Shown here: positions 42,055-53,965 of the stretch, piece by piece | Layout of the letters: each line of letters starts with the position of its first letter | Numbering within the stretch: position 1 is the first letter of the stretch | NCBI GenBank assembly: GCA_949316235.1 | Contig: OX438749.1 | Location: 13,286,914 to 13,350,913 of the forward strand | Length of the DNA: 64,000 nucleotides | Direction: 5' to 3' | Origin: Oegoconia quadripuncta | Taxonomy: Eukaryota > Arthropoda > Insecta > Lepidoptera > Autostichidae | Position numbers and translations under genes: made by a program | The notes under the pieces: model-generated | Told to the model about the DNA's origin: nothing | Seen by the model: only the letters and a program-made list of their open reading frames with translations | Databases searched by the model: none

Positions 42055-42265
42055 TTGTGTGTATGTGTGGTTGTATATGTGTGTATGTATGTATGAATAT
42101 GTTGGTTCTTTACCTCTTCACGCCTAAACGATTGGACTGATTTGGATGAAATTTGCTGGGTAGTCAGATTAGGACCTGCATGGATTAACATATAGGCTAC
42201 TTTTTCTGGTGAACCGATCTTTATGAAATGTTCCACGCCAACGAAGTTGCGGGCAATAGCTAGTA
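42055..42265. mobile_element. Adjacent dispersed repeat of the same general type
   Basis: After a TGTGTATG-rich run, GATTGGACTGATTTGGATG, ATAGGCTACTTTTTCTGG and GAAGTTGCGGGCAATAGCTA make a second short repeat in the same orientation as 41695-42040. Confidence 0.5.
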
Positions 42266-43959
42266 TAATATATTGATTAGTATGAAGCCGCTCGTACAGA
42301 GCCTTATTCATGCACAGCATGAAAATTTTTTTAATGAAAATGGTTGAAATTTTAATAGTTCAAGACAATGGACATTGTAAACATTATCTTTGCTGTAACA
42401 AGGAATTGCGTCAATATGGAACACTTGGAATAAACATTCTGTAGTGTTTGAGATCGCGGCGAGTGAACGTATTCAATATTCATGAGGTACCGTTTACGGG
42501 CAACAAAAAACTTCTAGAGCCCTCAAGTCCGATAGAAAGTCGAGTTTACAACGGTCAAGCTATAAGTTTTCCAAATTCCGAGATGGCAACCCTAGGCGGA
42601 AGTTGGAAGCGGCGACTGCGCCGTTCAATATTCATGAGCTAACTTTAACTGCTGCGTTAGAGCCATCGGACTAGGCGTTAAAACGACCATTACTATAATA
42701 GCATCTGTTTGCCTTGGAGCGCACCAACTATAATTGCAACAAGAATGAAAATGGGAATTATTTCTTTACTATGAAACAGGTCTTTATAAATCCATTCCAT
42801 TATCTTCTAAATTGAAGAAGAAGACTCCAGGAACGAGGGTAATGTTTTTCGAGTAAATATGTAGGTACGGAGATTTCAATGTTACCACCTGTATGTACTA
42901 CCACATATCGCCTAAGGGTTGGACGGATTGTGAACGACATTTCCTTCGTCTTCATTCCCAGAGTGTCATAGGAATTATTTTATAGTAAAAAAAATCCGAC
43001 ATGGCGCCGCAATATACAAAATATGCTGTATTCTTTGATTTTAATTACTTAAATTTATATACCCTGTGATACACACAAACACTCTCCAATATATTTTCCC
43101 ATAATTACGAGAATAATGTTTCGATTGTATCTAAAATCTCCTCTCGTTCTTTGTTTTATAGAATATAAAGAAACCAATTTATATAACCAATAGCCAATAA
43201 TACCTCTGGCTGTAGCAGAATTCCTGTGTTTTACCCTGTTATTGGGGAAAGCCACACACTGAGCTATAACCCTTTTGTATTATTGCGGCACACACATAAA
43301 TTACTTGTACTTGTCTCTTTAATTCGTTACGTTAGTTTTTAAACAGGAATACTTTTGTTTTGTATGTATAGCATAACTGTGTGTATAACTGTAATGCCAA
43401 TTAAGTTTTTATCTATCTATAATAATTGACTAATGTTCATGAAAAAAGATGTGTGGTTTTCTAATAGATGATAAAAAAAATTGTAATGATAAGTACCCTT
43501 ACGTTCACAATAGGCTATGTCACATGTAAACGCAGGCAACTCCTTTCTAAAAGCATTTGCCATGTTTGCCAGAATCCAATTTGTGCGTTCACATTTTCCT
43601 AATTAATATCCGTCTGTTACGCGTACCAGATAATTAAACAAAGGAGATATGGTACCGATTAATTACATCACCTTTATTCATACATCTCGTCATATTTATT
43701 ATCATACCAACCTCTGTCTACATATTTATACATAACTAGTGGTCCAATCTCTGTTCTACATAATCGTAAGAAATCGACCTCATGACAAAAACCTCTATAC
43801 TTCCATAATATGGAAAATATCTCGTAGCGCACGTAGCCCGCGCGTAGTAATGTCCGTAGCGACAAAGGGGTAAATCACACTAATTAGATTACTATCGATC
43901 GCACTTATAAGCTTTATTCATGCACTAGAGCAGGTTGTTGATACGTCGATAACACTTAC
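42266..43959. other. No recognised gene; a shared motif near 42640
   Basis: GCGCCGTTCAATATTCATGA near 42620-42640 resembles GCGACTGTTCAATATTCATA near 46600-46620, and TATTCAATATTCATGAGG occurs near 42470. These could be repeat remnants or regulatory words. No exon was found. Confidence 0.3.
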
Positions 43960-44073
43960 TATAAAAGTAACAAATGCTATCACAAGTAAAGCGAACCGTA
44001 ATGGTTTTATGTCGACCAGAGGGACTATATTCGATACAAAGTTATTTGTCAGGTTAACAAACTTTTCAGCCAT
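43960..44073 (-). CDS. First coding exon of a small membrane-protein gene (family member B)
   Basis: On the minus strand GAGCCATGGCTG gives a good initiation context. 38 codons end precisely at the donor ATA|GTAAGTG (phase 0). The product starts MAEKFVNLTNNFVSNIVPLV and ends in a hydrophobic run FALLVIAFVTFI that would continue in the next exon. The VPLV plus hydrophobic design matches the plus-strand exon at 5352-5438. Upstream, TTGTTTCAG near 44236-44231 may be the acceptor of a 5' UTR part. It is the natural first exon for the 32112/31100/30108 chain, although a linking exon is missing. Family unrecognised. Confidence 0.55.
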
Positions 44074-44239
44074 GGCTCTAATACGGAAGTTCCTTGAAAC
44101 AATGTTCTGAAGTCACGTATGACAACCGCATCGTCCTTGTTTATCACGTTCCGAGAACGCGTACAATGATCGTTTAACCGAAGGAGCTACACGCTATCTG
44201 TTCTGTGCAGCGAGCAATTACTGCCACCGCCTATTACCT

Positions 44240-45195
44240 GAAACAACCACGCGATTTAACAATAAACTATCTAGGAAACTTTAACTGGATCTAGTCAATT
44301 AAACCTGATTTAACAAAGATAAACGATAATATAATTGCCCGGATTGTAGGTTACCTCAGGCTAACTTTGTTCCTCTTCTTTATTACCATAATATTTCTTG
44401 TAGGCAATGTTCTCATGCAACCAGTACAAAATGGACCGCTATAGAACGGGAGCTTTTTTAAAATCGTGTATGTTCACATTTTACGAGTATGGCATACCAT
44501 AATCATAAGGTCCAGCCAGTGTACCAAACCGTATTGCGAATATCCATTGATCTTAACTATTTAGTTAGTCTATTTGTTTGTTATATTATTTCACGAGGTA
44601 ACTATACTTTTCGAAAGATACATATTAAAATATTTCTAAAAGAACTAGTTATTCTCACAACAGTATAAATATAATAAAATATTAAAGAGTTGATTCGAAA
44701 ACGCAATTGAAGGCAAAATGTAATATCCGAGCCAAAAACAGAGATAGCATTCTATGCTTGTATCTTGCTATTGCGTTATTCCATTACGGAATCGAATATA
44801 AGTTACGGTGTAACAATGTTGAGCCCGGGTCGCCGTCTCCAGGGCCACGATCGACGACGTCGACTTGCAAACTTGCAAAGCATCTACACTGCAATCTCGT
44901 CTCGACTTGTCTCGTCACAAACAATTCAATTGCATTCGAAGGCTCAACAAGATACAAATGGCAATGGGTCATGCGCAGCAGTTATGGCTCACGCTTAGTG
45001 AAGACGACATCAGCTTAGTGATATGGGTGTTTTTTTGGACACAGCTCTCGATAACATGCACGTGGCCGTTGGTCATGCTCAGTAGATATAGCTGTAGATA
45101 TATGCAGACTACTCCATGACCAGCGCAGCACAGTATTTGTATAAGTAAGCAGATGGAACGATCTCAATCTCAGATCAGACATGCGTTGACCGGGT
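44240..45195. other. No recognised gene
   Basis: A GC-richer patch at 44820-45120 has overlapping frames on both strands without motifs. It could be regulatory. Confidence 0.3.
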
Positions 45196-45199
45196 CGGA

Positions 45200-45206
45200 T
45201 ATAAAG
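45200..45206 (+). promoter_or_regulatory. Possible TATA box
   Basis: TATAAAG in GGTCGGATATAAAGGGAGG lies about 30 bases upstream of TCACACATTGCAC, which could be a transcription start. A downstream ATG (about 45300) opens only a few codons. No gene is confirmed. Confidence 0.25.
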
Positions 45207-47837
45207 GGAGGTCGGAGGCCATACGTCACACATTGCACACAGCATCTAACTTCTCAAGCATACCTAATAGTTGTTATTTTAAATCCAGAAAATCAAACTA
45301 TGAATCGAGTGTGTTTCTATTAACAACAGATACCCACAGTTGCATATTGCTCACTGTACATATATTTATTTACTTTCGCCTTTTATTGCTCCATAGATAA
45401 CCTTTGGCAATAGTGCGAGGAGGCTGTGCCCCACACTGAGGAAAAACCATGAAAAAATTTCTAAGGCTTCGGATTGGACTAAGTCGAAAAAATTTCATAT
45501 TCAGTTTTGTTTAACTGAAAATGATTCCTATTATGGTACCCATGAGAAATGCGTACGAAACACGTCGCTTTTCTTCATACGAGCTGGTTCATTCGAGAAA
45601 AACTTTTAGCGGTAAACCCCTGAGCATTATAATCAATACATTTGACTTATGCGACTGCATTGTAACGTATGCATGCTACCTAGACTCAATCTTAATATCA
45701 TCCAGTGTATAAAATGGAGCATCCCCATGTGTTTGATTATTAGTTTGGTTGGTGGCAGGATAGATATTTTTAACATACCGGTTGTTTGAGATAAGATAGC
45801 CAACAGTATCAGAGGGTACTTCCATCTTAGGTCGATCTTTATTTATGTAAGTTATAAGTAGATATAAATACACTATAAATTGTAGATGTGAGTTTTTGTA
45901 TAACGCATGTTATCGAATGAATATCGTAACAAATTAATTTTAACTGTTCCGCTGCAGCAGGACAGATAAGCAAAATCCTGGAATCTGTTTATTTTTTATT
46001 GCCACTTTTGGATATTGAAGTAAAAGTGCTTTTTTAAACCTTTTCTCTCAATAATGTTTACGCGACACCAACTAACCAAGCACGTCAATGTTATAAACTT
46101 TCCTCCCTCCTGGAACCTGTAGTAAGGTCAAAAGTTGAAAGCGACGTCAAATCGGTCATACCGTTGTTATCGCAAAATTTCAGCACTATAGAATGAATTC
46201 CGCGACATCAGCGGCAAACTTAAGCTAAAAATATTTTTCAACAGATTTATCTTAAAGGCACAGAATTAATATAGTACTAACGCTAAAGGTCATGCCATTA
46301 TAAATTATCTAAGTTAACGTCTCTTTGGCCATTGGCTTTAAGTTAAGAGTAATCGGTTTTAAACATTTAATATATAGGTTGGTAAGTTCATGTACTCATG
46401 TTTCAAATAAATTCAATTATGTCAACCTAAAATCGCAAAGTAGAATAGTAAGTTCATTTTAAATTGCATATTCGTTATAACTCATTCTCTATTATAATTA
46501 GGGCTAGACGGACAACGATATGCGGATTTTATGAATTAAACAGGCCTGTAGAACTGCCGAAAAGAAGATTAACTATTGCCAGCTTCCGAGTGAGACCCTG
46601 CGACTGTTCAATATTCATAGCGGGAAAACGAGGTGGTCGTTAAGCCGAACCGACTCCCAACTACTAGTTCTCGAACTCATTAGTTCAAATTACACTAACA
46701 ACTACCTTGTGGATCGTACGTGTTACTGTGTTACATACAATTACGGCACTCGATAGAAGCAAAGATGTTTTGTAAAAAAGTGCCTTAATTACTTTAAAGT
46801 GTCCATCGGTCTTCGTGTGAAACTATTTTAGGTATAATGAACGGGTGAGCGCTTGACCTCATCTGATGTTAAGTGAAGACTAGGTCGTAGATATGCAACA
46901 CCCCCTTAACCAAAAACTCCAAATTACTGAAGCAAACTTAAGACAATGTAATATGCTATAGTAACTTACTTTTTAAATATTGGCCACGAATATGACAGAG
47001 GCCATTTCATTTATCATGGCCTATATAAAAATAAAATATTTGTAACAAACCATGAAACTCGTACCTAACATTAATATTTAAAAACCATGTACACAATTTG
47101 ACTTGGACTTGGCTCTAAAATTTTCATAAATGTAAATTTTTAAGCAACAGAACAATTCAAACAGACTTAACTATCCCTATTTGGGTCAAAGTTTTTTTTA
47201 AAAAACAACAGGTTATATCTAAGAAGATCGCAGGATTGATCCCCAGCTGAGGGCTGGAAACTATTCCAATGCCCGAATGCCCTAGCATTGGAACGAAGGT
47301 TTGGAAATTCACCAAGCAGGATTGATAGCATTGCTGTGGTTAACATTAGGCAACCCCTTAGTTTCTAGTGGACCACTCAAACCCTCCACCTGGACCGTCT
47401 GTTTTTATGTGACCACCAGCTGTATCTACTTTCCCAGCCTCACAATGCTTAGCTGCTAGCAATCTTTAATAGTAGTCACTATTTTGTTGGGGGGGACTGA
47501 AAATCAGCAGTTTTGTCTTTTTATCACACTTTTATTTTATGTATGACATGCTTAACCTCACTAATTAACTTCGTAATGAATACCTAAATTTCTTTTCATT
47601 TATTTAACAAAATAACTTTCGGCCTCATTTTCACCAAAATACACAAAGTCTCATATCTGCATATCTGCTATTGTAAATTTAGACCTTCTAATTATGCATT
47701 GCTTGCCCTCGGATTTGGTCATGAACTGGGCATGTGGGCAAACAGTGCGGCTTGGAGATTGCAATTTGACGCTGCTGCCTATTACTGGTTTATACTATCC
47801 AGCTCACAATCTTTCGTTAAAAGTTAGCACTTTACCT
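45207..47837. other. Repeat fragments, no recognised gene
   Basis: Within this stretch, 45405-45445 resembles a LINE tail (GAGGAGGCTGTGCCCCACAC). 45741-45800 is a SINE-like GGTTGGTGGCAGGATAGATA and GATAAGATAGCC remnant. 46857-46900 holds a GACCTCATCTGATGTTAAGTG SINE remnant split by decay. The rest is AT-rich. Confidence 0.4.
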
Positions 47838-47990
47838 TAATCACACCTGATGTTAAATGAAGATGAGGCCGAAGGTGGTGGCGTACTGACCCGGAAACCC
47901 CATCTTATTTGGGGGACTGGCTATCTTATCTCTGACAACCAGAACACAAAAATGCTATTAATATTGCTGTTTGGCAGCAGACTACTTTCA
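47838..47990 (-). mobile_element. SINE body fragment (family of 2331-2657)
   Basis: The minus strand carries GGTTGTCAGAGATAAGATAG, CCAGTCCCCCAAATAAG, GGGTCAGTACGCCACCACC and CTTCATTTAACATCAGGTGT, colinear with the full-length SINE. Confidence 0.7.
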
Positions 47991-49037
47991 GTTGCTTTTT
48001 ACTACAGCCACAAGTAGAAGCATCGGTTCCTCCTGTTCTGCCAGAAGTCCGACGGCCAACGTATGACGGTATGCCTATACGTGGTGTACGAATATTCATA
48101 CTTCGGAAATTTTATAGTAATGTAATAATACGGATAAATTTTAATGTAATAATACGGAGTGAAATTTAATTCTTGTAATTCCTGTTTACTGATGACTCCA
48201 CTTCTGATTATGAACAACTTTCCACTAGTAACTATAGCCGAATTCAGCTGCAAATTGTTGGACTTCAATACTAAACATGGTTACAGATGATGGTTAGTCG
48301 ATATTTTTTTGAGCGAATTCGACTGTGGTTCCTTAGAGAAAGTTGTTTGTAATCAAGTGGCGTCACCAGTTAATGGGAATTACACGAATTCAAATTGACC
48401 CTGTATAATCGCACTTGCACGCCTGACGAGCCTTACAAGCTCTATGCTTTTGTATTCGGACACTACACGCGGCGCTTGACGTAGCGTAGTAATACGCCAG
48501 ATAACGCCTTACTTCTGAAATAATATAAATGTCTATAGTAGTGGGTACGGCAGGCTGTGTGCAGCCGCTACAATAACAGTTCTTACGCGCACTTAGTGCC
48601 TCTCCGCAACTGCGATTGGCTGATAATAGTCCGCCGACAGCCGTACCCCGCCACAGGTGATTTAACTCTTGCAAATGTTGATCCAACTTGAAAATTAATT
48701 CTCTTTGCTCAACATAATCCGCTGGCGTTTATGTTAATGGAGATATTATAGAATAACCAATATCTCGAGCTCTATCGACTTGTATCAACTTTTCTAATGA
48801 ATATTTAAGAGAGTATTGAAATATTAGCTGTACGGGGATGATTAAACGGGGCTAAATTGTTAGTCTAGCTTATCCTAGCACAAAACTAATTGTATAATAA
48901 AAAAATATGGCACACGAAATTGTATTTTGATTAGGATAGGCTACAATATGAATGTTCGGATCGTAATTATTCTTTCGTTAGATAATGAGGCTAAGACTAC
49001 AATTCCCGCGCAATAATATCGCATTTAAAAAAAAGAC
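47991..49037. other. No recognised gene; CpG-richer patch
   Basis: 48400-48690 is distinctly GC- and CpG-rich for this window. It includes an inverted CCAAT motif (GCGATTGGCTGATAA), so it may be a promoter region. No transcript is supported. Confidence 0.3.
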
Positions 49038-49246
49038 TGATGAAAGAAAATTGCATGCAGCGGAGATGAGAATGTTGAGTTGGGTGAGTGGAACGACGAG
49101 GTTGAATAAAATAAGGAATGAGTATATAAGGGGGAGTTTAAAAGTGGCACCCGTGACAGGAAAGTTGAAATCCTTTGACTTGGTAGAGGCATGTTATGAG
49201 GAGCGATGAAACGCATGTTGTATGATGAATGTGGATGTCGATGATG
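49038..49246 (+). pseudogene. RTE-type LINE ORF2 C-terminal region, left part
   Basis: KLHAAEMRMLSWVSGTTRLN, then KIRNEYIRGSLKVAPV, is the highly conserved C-terminal region of RTE-clade ORF2. A frameshift follows: the reading HVMRSDETHVV continues in another frame. The sequence is cut at 49247-49252 by another LINE and resumes at 50267. Confidence 0.8.
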
Positions 49247-49252
49247 GAAATT
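49247..49252. repeat. Target-site duplication of nested LINE (left)
   Basis: GAAATT equals GAAATT at 50261-50266. Confidence 0.6.
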
Positions 49253-49934
49253 GGTCGGTCGTTCGAACTTGCATACCTTATAGTGACAAAGTCAAAAACC
49301 TCGGGGTCATCTTTGATGGCCATCTGTCGTGGTCACCTCATATAAACGACGTAAGCAGGCGCATGCATTACACCTTTCACTCTCTTAAGCGACTTCAGAA
49401 CTTCCTTCCTTTAAAAACTAAAATTATGCTATCACAAACCCTTCTTCTCCCCATACTAGACTACGCTGATGTATGCTACTTGGATGTGACTGAGGAGTTG
49501 CTAAATAAGCTTGAGCGCCTACAAAATCTTGCCATTCGTTTCATTTTCGGATTACGTAAATATGACCATGTATCTGCATTTCGCGCTCAGCTAAAATGGC
49601 TCCCCATCCGATTTCGGCGCAATGTGCACATCCTCTCCTTCCTATATAATATCCTCAAAAATCCCAACTCTCCTGATTATCTGAGTTCCCGCTTTAATTT
49701 ACTCCCCCCTCCTGATGTTCCTAGGCGATCCTGCATTACAAAAACACTTGCCTGTCCTAGAGCCACCACAAACTTTCTTTTTCACTCCTTTAGTGTTCAA
49801 GCAGCCATGATGTGGAATAAACTGCCAAAATTAATTCAGGACAGCCCTTCAATTGCAGTATTCAAGAAAAGGCTAAAAGAGCATTACCTCTCCCATCTTT
49901 CGTGATATTATTAGTATGTGTATGTAGGTTTATA

Positions 49935-49977
<43 letters not shown>

Positions 49978-50260
49978 AATTATGTTATGTATATATTTCG
50001 CAGTAGGTATATGTAATATATTTAGTGTAAGTTTATTATTCAGTTATCTTTTCTTTTTTTATTTGTTTTATTATTCGTTATATGATTTTTCCTTTTGCAC
50101 ACAATAAACTGCTAAACCCCAAATTTACTAAGTTTCCTATTTCAATGCTCAGGTTGACTGGAAGAGATCTCTTAAAGAGATAAGTCCACCTTTGTACGTG
50201 ACCTATTGTTTGTACTCTGTTATTGTAATATTTTGGTGCAATAAAGAATAATAATAATAA
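49253..50260 (+). mobile_element. 5'-truncated CR1/Jockey-like LINE inserted in the RTE LINE
   Basis: A 1008-bp insertion flanked by GAAATT. It begins inside the reverse transcriptase thumb region, has a roughly 350-base 3' UTR with an internal (TA)n run at 49937-49974, and ends in TGCAATAAAGAATAATAATA repeats. The 5' truncation, variable short duplication and simple 3' tail fit target-primed reverse transcription. Confidence 0.75.
49254..49905 (+). pseudogene. LINE ORF2 C-terminal fragment (open frame)
   Basis: The frame reads KNLGVIFDGHLSWSPHIND, then LLLPILDYADVCYLDV, ending in ...RLKEHYLSHLS and TGA. This is the C-terminal third of a CR1/Jockey-type reverse transcriptase. It lacks the catalytic FADD box and the endonuclease, so it is inactive. 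The frame is undamaged, which suggests a fairly recent insertion. Confidence 0.8.
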
Positions 50261-50266
50261 GAAATT

Positions 50267-50455
50267 AATCCACGGACACACAAGATCACAAGACCACGGA
50301 ACAGATGGATGGATTGTATGAGGAATGACATTAACGAGAAGGGTATGAATGATGTAGTAACGGCTAATAGAGAAGATTAAAAGAAAAGAATTACAAGAAA
50401 TAAATTGAGATCAGGGCAAGAAGATCCAGCCAAGTGCGAGTTGGGACACAGACAT
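50267..50455 (+). pseudogene. RTE-type LINE ORF2 C-terminal region, right part
   Basis: The translation RNRWMDCMRNDINEKGMNDV and then VTANRED continues the RTE ORF2 C-terminus (RPKKRWMDC...-type motif). One stop interrupts it. Followed by GCCAAGTGCGAGTTGGG, a dispersed repeat phrase. Confidence 0.7.
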
Positions 50456-51215
50456 AAATGTTTGGTACTTTTTACTATCAGTGCCTTTTTATAATGAAAA
50501 GAAAGTTATCCAAGGTAATACACACAAGATAACAATTCTTCAGTCTACACCTTGTTTCCATTGGTAATGCTTGTTTTCAGAATATTTTAAGCCATACTTT
50601 TAGAGATAATCAGGGCACAACAATTTTGATGAGTTTTGGAAAGGGTATGAAAAATAGGTTACACGAAGTAAAGCATTATATATTTTTGAAGTGGTGGTAA
50701 GTAGGTATCTACAAGATGGACATTTAAACATTACCACAACTGAATACTAAACATGTACTCCGCTGGAAATCAAACCCGCGATCTTCGTTTCACTCTTGTT
50801 CACACATACAAACACACATACATATATACACATATACTAATCAAAGCTTATGTCCGCATCCTGTCTCACTCTGTGTATAGATTCGAGATAGACTTAGCCA
50901 AGTATGTTAAAAGTTAAATATCTTCGAAATGGTTTAACCGATTTTCATCAAACATGGCTCAGAACCTATCCCCTCGTTTAATCTTTAGTCCCTTATATGT
51001 CCCGAAACTCTACAGCTACGCTCTACGCTACAGCACCTCTACGATGCTAAGAAAAGAAGAAGAAATCTCGCTAAGAAGAAGAAATCTTTAGTATAAAAAC
51101 ACCGTACTCAAATGAAAAATACCATACTCAATTCGGACCACACATTACAGAGATATGTTCGGACAACTGAACACACCCACTAACATACACACACACAAAC
51201 ACACAATGCCATCAA
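50456..51215 (+). repeat. SINE head fragment and family R repeat
   Basis: 50745-50800 on the minus strand reads GATCGCGGGTTTGATTTCCA, AGCGGAGTACATGTTTAGTA, a SINE head. 50905-51215 is a family R copy: CTTCGAAATGGTTTAACCGA and TTTTCATCAAACATGGCTC, then AATTCGGACCACACATTACA and a CA-rich end. Confidence 0.5.
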
Positions 51216-53849
51216 ACATATAACACCCGTCGTTTTTCATCGGGTGTCTAACAACGAAGGTGTATTTTTTTATTTTTGGGTAGCGCTTCCGTTCTTATTT
51301 TCTCGGAGGTGAGAGGGAGCAATTTAGTCAGCTCACGTGGCAGCTCCCTTAAAGCCCGTCCCATGCTCCAAGAAATCAAGGAGATACCGTCCCCCTTGTA
51401 TCAGCAATTCGGCTTTTGCCATCGTCACATGAAATTCCGTTCCGATCAAGAATAGCAGTAATGTTGGCGGTGACGGGGAGCGGCGAATTATGTTATTCGT
51501 GGTCAAGTGACCGGAAAATAGCAACGCTATGATATAAAGTAACAGTTACCGAGGTTCTGAAATATCTGAAAATATTTTAAGGAGCTGCTTAAACCAATAG
51601 AGTGAACAAATTAGACTTTTCTTTGGATTCGACTCTGAAAATGCGAAATACTTTAAAGCTTTTCCATGAAACTGCTGATTTTCCACGATTCTTGGCTGCT
51701 TCTCATATATACCTAGTCAAAGGTCAGTGTGATATTCAACTATCCATTAAAATATCATCGGATATTTCAGAAGGTGACTACGCTAAATCTATAATAGAGT
51801 AGGTATTACGTACATCGTAGCTCAAAGCTCTCCACACGAGAACGAAAGTCGAATCAAAGGATAGGAAGGGATATTATTTATGATCTAAGCAGTCAAACTA
51901 AATGACAGTTACGGGATATATGACCTGAGCACAGACCACAGTATACAGGGTGTTAACGAAAATATTATACAAAGTTTTACAGACTGTGATTTACCTATGA
52001 ATATGACAAACTTTCAGTATAGATAAGAAAACTTTTACTAATAACTTCGGTTTGGAATACGATTGTGAGCAGCTTTAAAAATTCACACCGCAAATCATTT
52101 AGTTCGGTAAAAATTAAAGAATATAGAATGGAATTAATAGTCGTCTCGTCGTAATCTCGTAGCTCGTCAATTATTTTAAATATCAAGATCAATGCGTTAG
52201 CTCTTGCGGGCGTGTCTTAGCGGTGACCTTGTTTTTGAGGTGTTGTGGTAGATGCTTATTATAACACCCGATTGTACGAGGTTGATTATTTGGCGACTAC
52301 ATAGTTGGTACCTTTGTGATCATATTCACGAGTATCAATCTTTAAATGTTTCCTTTAACACCCTGTATGTATACCAAGTGGCGATGGCAAGTAGAGTGAA
52401 GTTGGGACAGTTATCCAAAACTTTTGGGAAAAGGAACGCGTAGACTTATAAGTTTACAGCAGCTTTATACCAAACTAGAGGACGCCCGTGGTGTCACTCA
52501 GGCTGAAATTTGAGCTGTACCATACAAAATGTAATTTCCTGATGACCAATATGTATGGAAATAGTTAAAAAACGGTAATCGTATTGATGGGTACTTTCAC
52601 CACTAGAAGCTCTTGGCAACGGCTTTCTTACACCCCATATAAAAATAACGTTTGTCAAAGAAATTTCTTCCCAAGTAAAAATAAACGTAGTCAAGGTAAT
52701 GCAAATCTGATAATTTTCAATCATTCTAACGGTCGTCATTTTCTAAATATTCTAACCAGTACTTTCGGTGTTAAACTAAGGGACAGCAATTTGAAACATT
52801 ATTTCGAAAAAGTGTTTTGATATTATTATTAATTTCTGTATTCGATTCTGTAATAATTAAGGGTTAGGTTTAGGTCACCATTTTTACAATAATACAAACA
52901 AAAGACGGTGACAGACGGACATACTCAGAGGTGATTCTATATGTGTTCCGTTATGCCAATTTTTGTACGTTACAGTAAAATATATGCATTTGTCGTAAAT
53001 AAGTAACCTGAGTGAGACAGAACCGTCATATATACTAGAATGAAAAAAACGCATCGATATCGCCGTCGAAAAATTTATATGACCTCGGACCAATCCTTTG
53101 GACAATTATCTCAACTGTCAAATTGCGCTAGGAACGATAAGAGATGAGTTGAGACACGAGAAACTTTATCAAGTCGTTATCTATGTCACCTCATATAAGT
53201 TTTGCTAGCTCTGCTGGCAGAATTGGACCACCCTTCTGTTTCAATTGGTACCAGTATTACATCATAGATAAGTGATAGCAGTATCATTGGCGGTGTAAGC
53301 CTTCAAATCGCCAATTATCTCTATATTAAAAAATATGCAAATTATCTCTCATAAATAAATTATCTCTCATAAAAAAATATGCAAATCAAGCCGTGGTAGT
53401 TCAGCTGTGTACTTCTGTAGGCTGTTCTTAATGTTGAAAATTAATGGGTTGATAGGAATAGTTTGAAATGGACAAAGGTAATAAATCATTCAGCCACCCT
53501 TCAACATATACCTAACTTAACAACATAATAATACTGAATATTTATATCACCTTTTTTAACACGATTATATTAGCTTCACTTGTAACTATCTAGGAAGTGA
53601 TTTTAACATGGTGATCTGATGATGGAGCTGGTAGGTTTCTACTTCTCAAGTTTTCGCTCATTTGCTTTGTTTTGACGACTCCCATAACGCATGGAACGAG
53701 GACATTTAGTGACGAGGACCTGCCTGATGTTGCGACATGGAGGTAGATAGTTAGTGTTCTACTAATGTAAGCGTGTTTTTAGTTTATATTAAACTATAAT
53801 TTTTATCTTTACGGGGCATCGTGAAATGTACACGTTATTTCAAGCGGGC
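51216..53849. other. No recognised gene
   Basis: Only short chance frames. No motif, RNA gene or clear mobile element by eye. Confidence 0.35.
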
Positions 53850-53965
53850 CGCAGAAGCTGATGCATATAATTCCGTCGGTAGGTTTGTGGGTCCGTCGAG
53901 CGACTGTGAGTGCGGGTAGATAAACCGCGTCCGTCGGCCCCGCAGCTCTCCTCGTAATTAATGTT
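53850..53965. promoter_or_regulatory. GC-rich island, possible regulatory element
   Basis: AAGCGGGCCGCAGAAGC, GTCCGTCGAGCGACTGTGAG and GTCCGTCGGCCCCGCAGC stand out from AT-rich surroundings. There is no long frame across it. Could be a promoter, an enhancer or a conserved non-coding element. Confidence 0.25.

Noticed and set aside
45200..45330. Cuticle-type gene start downstream of a TATA-like box
   Set aside because: The ATG at about 45300 yields only a few codons, the nearest donor is weak, and no second exon was found.
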